Positions 1 through 9,010 of a stretch of 64,000 bases of DNA are shown here, piece after piece. Position numbers and translations under genes: made by a program. Source of the DNA: JAHBVL01 sp964461025 (GTDB taxonomy: Bacteria; Chloroflexota; Chloroflexia; Thermomicrobiales; UBA6265); NCBI GenBank assembly GCA_964461025.1, contig CAYWSE010000002.1:1-64000 (forward strand), written 5' to 3'. Every line of letters begins with the position of its first letter. Positions within the stretch are counted from its first letter, which is position 1. A model generated the notes under the pieces. That model ran no database searches. It was not told where the DNA came from and saw nothing but the letters and a program-made list of their open reading frames with translations.

Positions 1-915
1 GGCGGGCGGGGGGATGAGCCTCTCGGCTATGACCTGCATGGCGTCTGGGTCGGCTCGGAAGGCCTGCTCGGCATCGTCACAAAAGCGATGGTTCGCCTCA
101 CGCCGTCGCCCGAAACGGTTTCCGTTCAGCTGACCGATTTCCTCGATGTCGACTCCGCTTCGAACGCCGTCACCGAGATCATCGCCGCTGGCATCATCCC
201 AGCCGCGCTGGAGATGATGGACAACCTGACGATCCAGGCGGTCGAGCCCGCCTTCCACGCCGGCTACCCGATGGACGCCGGCGCAGTCCTGCTCGTCGAA
301 ATCGATGGCATCCGCGAGGATGTCACCGACACCGCCGAAGAAGTCGCCGCGATTTGCCGGCAGGCGGGAGCCCGCAACGTCCGCGCCGCAACCGAGAAGA
401 GCGAGCGCGATCTCCTCTGGAAAGGGCGGAAAATGGCGATCGCCGCCATGGGCCGGCTGGCGCCAAGCTACTACCTGCACGACACCGTCGTGCCGCGCAC
501 CAAACTCGCCGGCACGCTTGCCCAGGTTCAGGCGATCTCCCGTGATTTCGATCTGCCGATTGCCAACATGTTTCACGCCGGCGACGGCAACCTTCACCCG
601 CTAATGCTCTTCGATCGCAAAAACGATCACGATGTCGAACGCGTTCTCGATGCCAGCAAGGAGCTGATTCGCTACTGTATCGACATCGGTGGCGCGCTGA
701 CCGGCGAGCACGGCATCGGCACCGAGAAGCGCGACTATATGACCCTCGTCTATTCGACGGAAGATCTCGCCGCCATGGCCGGAATCAAGAACGCATTCGA
801 TCCAGCCTCGATGTTCAACCCGGAGAAGCTCTTTCCGCGTGGGTACATGTGCGGCGAAGTCAGAGCGCTCCACAACGCGGCCGTCGCTCAAAAATACGGC
901 ATCTATCCGATGTAG
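1..915 (+). CDS. glcD: Glycolate oxidase subunit GlcD (FAD-linked oxidase), 5' truncated by window
   Basis: The reading frame is open from base 1 and gives 304 residues, so the start codon lies upstream of the window. Visible are the end of the PCMH-type FAD-binding domain (VGSEGLLGIVT near fragment residue 18) and the FAD-oxidase C-terminal domain with MFHAGDGNLHP (about residue 188) and GGALTGEHGIGTEKRD (about 231), both hallmark motifs of GlcD and D-lactate dehydrogenases. GlcD oxidises glycolate to glyoxylate as the catalytic flavoprotein of the membrane-associated GlcDEF complex. The following glcE and glcF genes on the same strand support glycolate oxidase over a stand-alone D-lactate dehydrogenase, although a D-lactate substrate for the complex cannot be excluded. 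Confidence 0.93.
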   Translation, partial: GGRGDEPLGYDLHGVWVGSEGLLGIVTKAMVRLTPSPETVSVQLTDFLDVDSASNAVTEIIAAGIIPAALEMMDNLTIQAVEPAFHAGYPMDAGAVLLVEIDGIREDVTDTAEEVAAICRQAGARNVRAATEKSERDLLWKGRKMAIAAMGRLAPSYYLHDTVVPRTKLAGTLAQVQAISRDFDLPIANMFHAGDGNLHPLMLFDRKNDHDVERVLDASKELIRYCIDIGGALTGEHGIGTEKRDYMTLVYSTEDLAAMAGIKNAFDPASMFNPEKLFPRGYMCGEVRALHNAAVAQKYGIYPM

Positions 916-920
916 CCAAT

Positions 921-1040
921 GCTGTACCTTACGCGTAGGCATCAACCTCCGTGTCGACGCGCTACCCTACTCGTAGGCATCGACCTCCGTGTCGACGCGC
1001 TACCCTACCCGTAGGCATCGACCTCCGTGTCGATGCCCTG
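921..1040. repeat. 38-bp tandem repeat, about three copies, imperfectly palindromic
   Basis: Units begin at 935, 973 and 1011 with a period of exactly 38 bp and share GTAGGCATCRACCTCC followed by GTGTCGAYGC and a CTACCCTAC spacer. Copies 1 and 2 are almost identical; copy 3 decays after about 25 bp. Each unit can fold: GTAGGCATCGAC pairs imperfectly with GTCGACGCGCTAC around a CTCCGT loop. The array fills the gap between glcD and glcE, and the longest reading frame of glcE would start inside it. A partial upstream unit (gctgtacctta) is visible from 921. Confidence 0.85.
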
Positions 1041-1053
1041 CCTTGTGGAGTCA

Positions 1054-2277
1054 ATGCACAGTCAGAACGGACACCGACCAGCATATGCACCCCTTTCAGT
1101 AGCGGGCGTGGGGGTGGTCACTCAGGAAGCGCCTGACACCGCCAGGGGTGTCGCCGATCTGCTCGCTTCCGCCGCCGAGCAGCGGCAATCCGTTGTCCCA
1201 GTCGGTGGCGGTGCGCATCTCGGTATCGGCAACCCACCCTCGCGCGCCGACGTGTTGCTTTCCACACGCAATCTCGACCGGGTCCTCGTCCACGAACCAG
1301 CCGACATGACCCTCTCCGTCGAGGCGGGCGCGACGCTTCATCAGGTGCAGGAGGTGCTCGCGGTTCACGGTCAGGCATTGCCGATCGAAGTTCCCGACCC
1401 ACAACACGCGACGATCGGCGGCATTCTCGCCTCCGCGATGTATGGACCGAAGCGGCTTGGCTGGGGCACCTTGCGCGACTACCTGATTGGCATCGCAGCA
1501 GCCTATCCCGATGGATCGCTGGCCAAAGCGGGCGGTCTGGTGGTCAAGAACGTTTCCGGATTCGATCTGATGCGCATGCACCACGGTGCGTTGGGCACGT
1601 TGGGGGTCATCGTCTCCGCCAACTTCAAAGTGCTGCCGGCGCCACGCAGCGAGCGAACAGTCGTTATCAGGCACCTTGAGTCGCTGGATGATCTGGAAGC
1701 GGTTCGAACTGCTGCGCTTCGGTGGCGCGGTCGGCCTGTCGCGTTCGAAGTCGTTGCGGAAGAGGGGACTCATTTGGTCGCAATTCGCATCGATGGACGC
1801 GCGCGAACGGCCGAGCTGCTGGCAACTGAGCTCGCGAACCGGTTGCCGTGCGCATCGTCGCAGCTCGATCCGGACGAAAGCCGCGCGTATTGGTCTGACT
1901 ATCTCGCCACGTTCGATGCGTCGGATTCACCAGAACGATGGTGGATTCGCAGCAGAGTGCTTCCCGCGGAAACGCTCGGTCTCTACGCCCAGCTCGCGAA
2001 AACAGGATTCCTTGCTGCTGACAACGTGATTTCGGCCTCACCCGGGCTGGGGTATGTCGATGTTCGGGGTCGCTCCGGCGCAAATCTGGCTCAGGTGCTT
2101 GGCCGTCTCCGCGCTATCGCGCCCCGAACGAGCGTCGTTGCGGTTCGACCGGAAGACAGGCACTCCATGGATGTCTGGGGCGACGCCGTCGAATCGGTCG
2201 AGCTGATGCGACAACTGAAACAAGAATTCGATCCGGGACATGTGTTGAATCCCGGCAGATTTGTAGGCGGATTGTGA
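1054..2277 (+). CDS. glcE: Glycolate oxidase subunit GlcE (FAD-binding)
   Basis: A PCMH-type FAD-binding protein of about 400 residues. It has the VVPVGGGAHLGIG loop near the N-terminus, ATIGGILASAMYGP, and VVKNVSGFDLMRMHHGALGTLGVI, the pattern of GlcE, the smaller flavin-binding subunit of GlcDEF. The start is uncertain. The frame is open from a GTG at 1027, but that codon lies inside the 38-bp repeat and has no ribosome-binding site. ATG 1054 follows a close GGAG, and GTG codons near 1105-1111 would also leave the conserved domain intact. The stop overlaps the glcF start (GTGA at 2274-2277), indicating translational coupling. The reading frame is complete. Confidence 0.9.
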   Translation: MHSQNGHRPAYAPLSVAGVGVVTQEAPDTARGVADLLASAAEQRQSVVPVGGGAHLGIGNPPSRADVLLSTRNLDRVLVHEPADMTLSVEAGATLHQVQEVLAVHGQALPIEVPDPQHATIGGILASAMYGPKRLGWGTLRDYLIGIAAAYPDGSLAKAGGLVVKNVSGFDLMRMHHGALGTLGVIVSANFKVLPAPRSERTVVIRHLESLDDLEAVRTAALRWRGRPVAFEVVAEEGTHLVAIRIDGRARTAELLATELANRLPCASSQLDPDESRAYWSDYLATFDASDSPERWWIRSRVLPAETLGLYAQLAKTGFLAADNVISASPGLGYVDVRGRSGANLAQVLGRLRAIAPRTSVVAVRPEDRHSMDVWGDAVESVELMRQLKQEFDPGHVLNPGRFVGGL

Positions 2278-3644
2278 CGAAAGAAACCCCGTTGCTCGAC
2301 CAGGTCGACGAAAACCGGCCGAACGAAGCGGAGCCGGTAGTCGGATTCTCGGGTTCCGACATTCCCGACCCCGATCTCCTCAAGGCCTGCGTCCATTGCG
2401 GGATGTGCCTCTCCTCCTGTCCGACCTATCGCATCACGGGATTGGAGATGTCGTCGCCTCGCGGTCGCCTCTGGTTGATGAGCGGTGTTTCCGAAGGACG
2501 GATCAGCATCGACGATCCGACCTTCCAGGAACAGATGTATCAGTGCCTGAATTGCCGCGCCTGCGAAGCCGTCTGCCCGTCAGGCGTGCAGTACGGACCC
2601 CTTCTGGAAGCGTCGCGATACCAGATCGAGCAACGGCTGAAGCGCTCGGCGCCTCAGCGTGCGGTGCGCAGGGTGATGCTCGACTGGGCGTTCAGCGATG
2701 TGAATCGCATTGGCATGCTGGTGCAGGGCGCCAGGCTCTATCGCGCGTCCGGCGCCCAGTCCGCCTTACGCAAGTCGGGCATCCTCCGGCGCATCGGAGC
2801 CGCGGATGCCGACAGCATGACACCCGAAGTGCATGGTTCGGCAATGAAGCCGGGCAAGGACGCCTGGAAAGCGCGTGTCGCCCAGCGCAAGGCCATGCTC
2901 TTCAGCGGCTGCATCATGGGCACCGTCTTTGCCGACACCAATCGCGCCGCAGGGCGGGTCATGGCCCGCAACCACATCGATGTGTCGGTTCCGGCTGGCC
3001 AGGGATGCTGTGGAGCGCTAATGGTCCACAGCGGCATGTTCGAAGAGGCCCGCCGGTTGGCCCGCCAGAACATCGGCGCTTTCGAGTCGTCGGGCGCCGA
3101 AGCGATCGTCATCACCGCCGCCGGGTGTGGCTCGACGCTGAAGGAATACGGTCATCTTCTCCATGACGATCCGGAATACGCCGAACGCGCGCAGGCATTT
3201 GCCGCCCGCGTTGTCGATGTGACCGAAATCCTCGCCGAGCAGCCTTTGGAACCAATGGGCCGCGTCGATCGCAGGGTCACATACCAGGATGCATGTCATC
3301 TCGCGCATGCCCAGAGGATCACGTCTCAGCCGCGCATGTTGCTCAAGTCGATTCCGGGTCTCCAGCTAATCGAGATGAAGGAATCGTCGCTCTGCTGCGG
3401 CAGCGCCGGCATCTATAACCTGTTGCGCCCGGAAATGGCCAAGAAGCTCGGCGATCGCAAGGCATCGAACACGATTGACACGAACGCGGTCGAAGTCGTG
3501 ACCGCCAACCCCGGCTGCGCGATGCAGCTCAGGGCGTCACTCGAACGGAATGGCTCGCGGATGAAGGTGACGCACATCGTCGACCTGCTCGACGAGGCCT
3601 ACGCCGCTGCTGACGTTCAGGAAACGCTCTCCGCCGCCGACTGA
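2274..3644 (+). CDS. glcF: Glycolate oxidase iron-sulfur subunit GlcF
   Basis: A 456-residue protein with two N-terminal ferredoxin-type [4Fe-4S] motifs (CVHCGMCLSSCP and CLNCRACEAVCP, roughly residues 41-110) followed by two cysteine-rich CCG domains (GCCGALMVHSG near 244 and SLCCGSAGIYNL near 375). This is the GlcF architecture that passes electrons from the GlcD flavin toward the quinone pool. It starts with GTG overlapping the glcE stop by four bases. Its 3' end overlaps the end of the convergent histidine kinase by 28 bp, so there is no room for a conventional terminator between them. Confidence 0.95.
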   Translation: MTKETPLLDQVDENRPNEAEPVVGFSGSDIPDPDLLKACVHCGMCLSSCPTYRITGLEMSSPRGRLWLMSGVSEGRISIDDPTFQEQMYQCLNCRACEAVCPSGVQYGPLLEASRYQIEQRLKRSAPQRAVRRVMLDWAFSDVNRIGMLVQGARLYRASGAQSALRKSGILRRIGAADADSMTPEVHGSAMKPGKDAWKARVAQRKAMLFSGCIMGTVFADTNRAAGRVMARNHIDVSVPAGQGCCGALMVHSGMFEEARRLARQNIGAFESSGAEAIVITAAGCGSTLKEYGHLLHDDPEYAERAQAFAARVVDVTEILAEQPLEPMGRVDRRVTYQDACHLAHAQRITSQPRMLLKSIPGLQLIEMKESSLCCGSAGIYNLLRPEMAKKLGDRKASNTIDTNAVEVVTANPGCAMQLRASLERNGSRMKVTHIVDLLDEAYAAADVQETLSAAD

Positions 3645-5611
3645 CGCGGAGACCACGGTCGCGGCGCGGCCGGAAATTCGATCTGGGCAACTGTTCCCCG
3701 GTCGCACGGCCGTATGGTGAACGACCCCCCGAGATCCGACTGCGACAAGCGCTCGACTATGCGCAAGCCGAGCCCTTTGCTTGTCGCCGACGAAATATGC
3801 TCGGGAATCTGGTGGCCGTCGTTGATCACCCGAATCCAGTTGGTGACGCCGTCACGCCCCGACTCGATGGCAATCATTCCCTGCTGGCGGCCGTTGAATC
3901 CGTGGGTGATCGCGTTGGACACCAGCTCATTGATCAACAACGCGAGGATCGTCGCCTGTCTTGACGGAACAACGATGTCGCTCGCCGCGACCTGAAAGTC
4001 GAGAGAGAGTCCTGGCGGGCGTTGCGTGACGCTCGCTTGTTCCACCACCAGCCGGGCAATCGCGTCGATCGACGCTTCACCGAGGCGTTTCTCGTCACTC
4101 AGCAAGTCGTGCACGGCGGCGATGGCCTGAATACGACCTGCTGCTTCACGGAGCTGTTGCGTCACCGTTTCGTCATCGACTTGCCGGATTTGCAGCGAGA
4201 GGAGTGCCGCCAGCGTCTGCAGGTTGTTGCGGACCCGATGGTGCATCTCTTGCAGCAGCGCCGAGGCCGTATCGGCGCCATTGCGCGCATCGCGATAGAG
4301 CTGGGCATTCTCGATGGCAATCGATGCAGAATCGGTAAATGCCTGCAACAGCGCCAGTTCGTCCTCTCCGAGCTCGCCGCCTGGTTTGAGCCGCACGCAC
4401 AGCGCGCCCCATCGCTCGCGAGCCGATCTGATCGGCAGGCAATAGAGCCGGCTGAACCCGTCGGTGAACTCGAGATCGGTGACCTGCGCGACACCTGACT
4501 CGATCACGTTCTGCACGAATGCGTCGCGGTCGGCATTGACCACGACATCGCGCGACAGTCCGACCCGGTACTCGATCACCGGAATCTGATTGTGCTCGTT
4601 GCCGGGAATCCGGTCCGGGAGCCGGAAAAGCGCGGCGGCCTCCGCGTTGCTCAGTTCGGCCGCCGCTTCGGCGATCAGTGGCAGCACGTCGGAAAGACTG
4701 AGCGAAGAAGCGACGGTGCGCGATACACGCTGCAAGGTTCCCAATTCGGCGATCTTGCGACGCAGGCGCGTATCGGTCAGATTGAGCAGGCGGGCGAACT
4801 CGACGCCGAGAGCCAGTTCATTCGCCACCGTCCGGAGAAAGTCGATGGCTTCGTCGTCCAGCTCGCGACGTTCGATTGACAGGACATTCAGTACGCCAAT
4901 CAGGCGGGCTGGTTCCTCGACCATCATCGGAATCGACGCTTGCGAAGCGTAGAGGCTGTCACCCAGATTGTCGGCGCGCACCCACGACGGATGATCCTGC
5001 GCATCTGCCGCAACGATCGGCATGCGGCCCTCCGCTGCCAGTCCGGTGATCCCTTCCCCGCAGAAGAGCGACAACGCGCCGATCGAGCCCGTGTTGAGAC
5101 CGACCGCCGCCCAAAGAGCCAGTGTGTCGGTCGCTTCGTCGAAGAGGAATACGGCGCAGGCATCGCTCTCAGTCGCTTCGGCGATGACTCTCACCGAGTA
5201 ATCGAGCAGGTCGAGCGGCTGATGAATGGTCGTCACGGCGCGACTGAGTTGGTGGAGGGCGCGCAGTTGCGTGACTTGTGGCCCGCGACCGCTGACCGGG
5301 CCGGGTGCGGCGTCATCAGACGGCGCGACACTGAAATACCCCTCCGAGACGGCAGCAAGTGCGGAACCCGCGGACATCGTGATCGTGGCGTCGCCCACGT
5401 CGCCGAAGTCGTCGAAAACACGTCTCAATGCCATGATCGCGCCGGACATCGCCTCATCGAGTCCGATTCCTTCGGCGCGAGCGTCGCGGCCAAACTGAGC
5501 GAATTCCTGGGCGAGATGCAGCGAACGCAAATCGGGACGATTCGGATGACCGTCGATCATCGACCGCAGTTTCACGAGCAAATGGCCGACCGCGTCGTCG
5601 AGTTTCGGCAT
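3617..5611 (-). CDS. Cytoplasmic sensor histidine kinase, two GAF domains, HisKA_2 type
   Basis: A 664-residue protein. An N-terminal helical region is followed by two GAF-like sensor domains (about residues 115-270 and 290-440), then a HisKA_2 dimerisation/phosphoacceptor segment (EMHHRVRNNLQTLAALLSLQ, phosphoacceptor His near 457) and an HATPase_c domain with LLINELVSNAITHGF and a GLGLRIVERL G-box. No membrane segments are seen, so the signal is probably intracellular. The start was set at ATG 5611 because AAGGAGG lies five bases upstream; the open frame continues to 5716 but without a ribosome-binding site. HisKA_2 kinases often pair with PAS/ANTAR or CheY-like regulators. No response regulator is adjacent; the nearest in the window is the NarL-type gene at 24207. 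Confidence 0.9.
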   Translation of the reverse strand: MPKLDDAVGHLLVKLRSMIDGHPNRPDLRSLHLAQEFAQFGRDARAEGIGLDEAMSGAIMALRRVFDDFGDVGDATITMSAGSALAAVSEGYFSVAPSDDAAPGPVSGRGPQVTQLRALHQLSRAVTTIHQPLDLLDYSVRVIAEATESDACAVFLFDEATDTLALWAAVGLNTGSIGALSLFCGEGITGLAAEGRMPIVAADAQDHPSWVRADNLGDSLYASQASIPMMVEEPARLIGVLNVLSIERRELDDEAIDFLRTVANELALGVEFARLLNLTDTRLRRKIAELGTLQRVSRTVASSLSLSDVLPLIAEAAAELSNAEAAALFRLPDRIPGNEHNQIPVIEYRVGLSRDVVVNADRDAFVQNVIESGVAQVTDLEFTDGFSRLYCLPIRSARERWGALCVRLKPGGELGEDELALLQAFTDSASIAIENAQLYRDARNGADTASALLQEMHHRVRNNLQTLAALLSLQIRQVDDETVTQQLREAAGRIQAIAAVHDLLSDEKRLGEASIDAIARLVVEQASVTQRPPGLSLDFQVAASDIVVPSRQATILALLINELVSNAITHGFNGRQQGMIAIESGRDGVTNWIRVINDGHQIPEHISSATSKGLGLRIVERLSQSDLGGSFTIRPCDRGTVAQIEFPAAPRPWSPRQSAAESVS

Positions 5612-5612
5612 C

Positions 5613-7493
5613 GTGACCTCCTTGACGAGCAATATACTGTGCCCGGGCTCTCTTGCCTGCAATCGAAGCGAGCAACCTTTGGGACGAGGCTGGAACACCC
5701 GGGCAGACGAAAACACTCCAGAACCGCTGAACTCGTCTCAGCCCGCCAACGATGCGCAGCGGGCCAAACGAGAGAGAAGACCAGCGTTTTTTGAACGCGT
5801 CCTGGGGGCGGGACCAACGACTCCCGGTCGGAACGCGCGCACGCCCGTACGCGGAATCGTCATGCTTTCGCTGGGTCTGTTGCTGGCGTTGTCCTCGGCG
5901 ATCGCCGACGCGTATCTCCATCGCGGCATCGAAACGAGCTCGGCCCCCCCGTATGTCATTCAGGTTTCCGGACGCGGTCCCGCCACGAACATCGACTTGC
6001 GTGCATTCCCCGTCAGCCAGATCGAAGCCGTTGCTGCGACGATTCGCGCCAATGGGTTCGAAGTCGTTCGCCATCCCTTCTACTGGTCGGAAATCGAGCC
6101 GGCTGACGGTGAGTTCGACTGGGAGAAATACGACGCGATCGTCCGCAGTTTCAGTGATGCAGGCATCGAAATGGTCGCCGTCATTATGGGCACACCCGAG
6201 TGGGCTCGTGCATCCGAGCATGCCGGATTTGTCGATGCGCCACCAGCAAACCCGGAGCGCCATGCGACTTTCGTTTCCACTCTTGTCGAGCGATACAGCC
6301 AGTATGTTCGCTTCTATCAGATTGGTGACCAACCGAACAACCCCGAGCGCTGGGGTGGGTCACCGGCTACGGCCGCCGAGTACCTGGCCGTCCTGGCCCC
6401 TGCCTTCAATGCCGCGAGAACGGCAAATCAGGAGTCGAGAGTCATCCTGGCCGAATTCTCACCAACCGGAGCCGGTACATTACCGGGCGACGATCTGCGG
6501 TTTCTGCGAGCCGTCTATGCCGCCGGGGGGCAACCGTACTTCGATGTTGTCGCGGCCAGCATCAACGGTGGTGAGGCCTCGCCCTTCGATCGCCGCATCA
6601 GCAGCGCGACCTTTAGTCTCTCGCGGGCAATCCTTTTCCGTGAAACAGTTCATGAGCATGGTGACGATCAGAAACCGATCTGGTTCACGCACTACGGTTG
6701 GGATGGGCTCAATGCGGTGTCACGGCAAACGCAGGCTGACTATCTGGTCGCGGGAATCGATCGAATTCGGGCCGAATGGCCATGGTCCGGGCTCGTCTTT
6801 CAATGGGCGCTTCGGCCCGATTCAGTGAGTCAGAGCGAAGCCGGATTTGCCTTGCTCGATGAAGACGGCAAAGCCTACGACGCGTTTGTGGCGATTGCGG
6901 ACATGGCAACCGGAGGCATTGGCGACATTGCGGCGACGGGTTTCGTGCCTACTGATTCAGGTCCTATCGACTACTCGGGGTCATGGGCCAGCCAGCACCT
7001 GCAGGGACGTGTCTTCCAGACGACACGACAGACAGGGGCCACGCTCGCAGTTGCATTTGATGGCACCGGGCTGGTTGCGTATCTGCGCAGGGGACCGGAT
7101 GCTGGTTTGATTCATGCGACGATCGACGGACGTCCCCTGCCAGGCTGGCCCGTGGAAGACGGCAAATCAGTCATCGATCTCGAGTACTTCCAGGCCGGGG
7201 ACATCGCGGTCTCGCTTGTCAGCGGGCTCGATCTCGGCGTCCACGAGCTTGTCCTCGAACTCGCGTCCGAAGGCAACATGACGGTCGGTGGCTTGGTCGT
7301 TTCTCGCGATCCGCCCTTGCGCTGGCCCGTTGTGCTGGCATTGGTGTCGGCGCTGGCGTTGATCTTTGTGGCGGTCAGGGACCTGATTCTCTACCTTGGA
7401 CGATTCTCCGGATCGATTCGGCACGTGGAGGATCAGGATCAATCGCCCCGATTGCCGACATTGCCGGACTGGCGGCCTTCTCTCCGGACCTGA
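5613..7493 (+). CDS. Membrane-anchored glycoside-hydrolase-fold protein, probable pseudoenzyme
   Basis: Up to 626 residues, with a hydrophilic N-terminal tail, one membrane segment (about 82-100, MLSLGLLLALSSAIADAYL), a beta/alpha-barrel resembling GH39/GH5-like xylosidases (about 110-430), a beta-rich domain, and a second membrane segment near 575-600 followed by a short tail. In active relatives the acid/base Glu sits in an N-E-P motif and the nucleophile in T-E-x-G-W. Here the matching sites read GDQPN and FTHYGW, so both glutamates are replaced. The start is unclear: the maximal frame begins two bases from the divergent kinase start, so the true start is probably further downstream (TTG near 5685 up to ATG 5862). 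It heads the polysaccharide cluster and its stop overlaps the next start (TGATG). Confidence 0.75.
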   Translation: MTSLTSNILCPGSLACNRSEQPLGRGWNTRADENTPEPLNSSQPANDAQRAKRERRPAFFERVLGAGPTTPGRNARTPVRGIVMLSLGLLLALSSAIADAYLHRGIETSSAPPYVIQVSGRGPATNIDLRAFPVSQIEAVAATIRANGFEVVRHPFYWSEIEPADGEFDWEKYDAIVRSFSDAGIEMVAVIMGTPEWARASEHAGFVDAPPANPERHATFVSTLVERYSQYVRFYQIGDQPNNPERWGGSPATAAEYLAVLAPAFNAARTANQESRVILAEFSPTGAGTLPGDDLRFLRAVYAAGGQPYFDVVAASINGGEASPFDRRISSATFSLSRAILFRETVHEHGDDQKPIWFTHYGWDGLNAVSRQTQADYLVAGIDRIRAEWPWSGLVFQWALRPDSVSQSEAGFALLDEDGKAYDAFVAIADMATGGIGDIAATGFVPTDSGPIDYSGSWASQHLQGRVFQTTRQTGATLAVAFDGTGLVAYLRRGPDAGLIHATIDGRPLPGWPVEDGKSVIDLEYFQAGDIAVSLVSGLDLGVHELVLELASEGNMTVGGLVVSRDPPLRWPVVLALVSALALIFVAVRDLILYLGRFSGSIRHVEDQDQSPRLPTLPDWRPSLRT

Positions 7494-9010
7494 TGTCCCT
7501 CGACGCCGAGCGCCTCATCCGTTTCAGACCGAACGTGTCCAACGAAGCGGGCGTGGACCGAGATGTTCTGGCGCTCGGCCTTCTTGTGTTAACCGGAGCT
7601 TGTCTCTCGGTGTCGTCGACGCTTGTGGTCTCGCTGGCGCTGGTCGCCGCGGCGGGGATACTCGCCCTCTGGAGTCCAGTCGGCGCCGGCTGGGCGATCT
7701 GTTGCGCACTGCCGTTTGTTGCGCAACCGGTCTCGATTGGCGACGCGTCTTTTTCGCTGCTCGAGATCGACACGTTGCTCGCGTTCGCGAGCGTTGTGAC
7801 GCACCTGTTGCTGACCTGGGCGATTTCATCGCTCTACCCTGAGCGTGTCGGTGCCGACGCACTGCCACGACATTCTCGGCGCAGCGAAGAATCTCTCGTT
7901 CGGGGTGAAGACGACGTTGGCGGTGACTTTCGACTGCGATCGAACTGGCGTCGACCGCTCGTCGTGCTGGCCTTTGGTGGATCAGCGCTGGTCATGGCCG
8001 GGTTGCTCTCGCTCGCAAATATGCCCCTCACGACACATCAGGATGAAGCGCTGCGACTCTTCCGGTGGACAATTGCAGAGCCACTGATGATCTTCGTGGC
8101 GATCTCTTATGCCGTGATTCAGCGTGGCGCGCGACCGGTCGTTGTGGTGATTGCGTCGACAGCTGCGATAGTCGCCCTGATAGCTCTGGGAGCGCTGGTT
8201 CTTGATCCAGACCGGTTTCAGGGCGATGGGGTATCTCGCGCGCTCGTGCCGTATCTCCATCCGAACAATCTTGCACTTTTTTTGGAGCGAGCTTGCGTTT
8301 TGCTGGCCGCGGCAATGTTGTTCCGCGCAATTCGGCCCGGTGTCTGGTCGGGTCTGGCGCTCGGCGCGATCTCACTCGGCGCCATGGCCACCTTTTCCCG
8401 TGGACTGATTCCAGCAGTGGTCGCCGGCTTGCTCGTGGCAGCGTGGCTCGTTGGCAATCGAAAATTGGCCCTCGCCTTGTTCGGTTCACTTGCTGCGTCG
8501 CTCGTCGTTTTTGCGCTGATCGCATCAGACCGTTTCCTGGGCGGTTCTGGTGATTCGTTTATCGGGGAAAGACGTTACGTCTGGGATGCGGGCGCACGAA
8601 TAGTGGCTGACTACCCCGTGTCAGGAATAGGGCTCGATCAGTTCCTCTACCATCACGCTCCTCGCTACATCGCGCCGGAAGCATGGTCGGAGCGGTACCT
8701 GTCGCATCCTCACAACGTGATTCTGGATAGCTGGCTGAGCCTGGGATTGCCTGGTCTCGTTTTTCTGTTCGGAAGCGTCGCAATGCTCATTCGAGAGTTG
8801 ATGCGATGGCGTCAATCCGGTGACCCGATCCCGGCCGTTCCCGCGGCCGCGGCTGTGGCACTCGTTACCGGGCTCGTGCATGGTCTCGTCGACAATGCAT
8901 ACTTCCTGCCCGATCTGGCGGCGTTCACCTGGATCCTCGTCGCACTCATCATTGCGCCGTCACCATATGCTTCCATCCAATCGAGCGATGAACCATGTCC
9001 GACGCCATGA
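7493..9010 (+). CDS. O-antigen ligase / polysaccharide polymerase-like membrane protein (first of two)
   Basis: A 505-residue protein with about ten to twelve hydrophobic segments and the Wzy_C/O-antigen-ligase signature: an FSRGLIPAVVAG segment, a large periplasmic loop with GIGLDQFLYHHAPRYI, then LSHPHNVILDSWLSLGLPGL. Members of this family join or polymerise lipid-linked glycans on the outer face of the membrane. An unusual hydrophilic insertion of about 40 residues lies near 120-155. The start overlaps the stop of the preceding gene by one base and its 3' end overlaps the next gene by 16 bp, so the block is translated as one operon. Whether it acts as ligase or polymerase cannot be decided from sequence. 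Confidence 0.85.
   Translation: MSLDAERLIRFRPNVSNEAGVDRDVLALGLLVLTGACLSVSSTLVVSLALVAAAGILALWSPVGAGWAICCALPFVAQPVSIGDASFSLLEIDTLLAFASVVTHLLLTWAISSLYPERVGADALPRHSRRSEESLVRGEDDVGGDFRLRSNWRRPLVVLAFGGSALVMAGLLSLANMPLTTHQDEALRLFRWTIAEPLMIFVAISYAVIQRGARPVVVVIASTAAIVALIALGALVLDPDRFQGDGVSRALVPYLHPNNLALFLERACVLLAAAMLFRAIRPGVWSGLALGAISLGAMATFSRGLIPAVVAGLLVAAWLVGNRKLALALFGSLAASLVVFALIASDRFLGGSGDSFIGERRYVWDAGARIVADYPVSGIGLDQFLYHHAPRYIAPEAWSERYLSHPHNVILDSWLSLGLPGLVFLFGSVAMLIRELMRWRQSGDPIPAVPAAAAVALVTGLVHGLVDNAYFLPDLAAFTWILVALIIAPSPYASIQSSDEPCPTP

Noticed and set aside
921..1040. CRISPR array
   Set aside because: The 38-bp units are contiguous without unique spacers and no cas genes are near.
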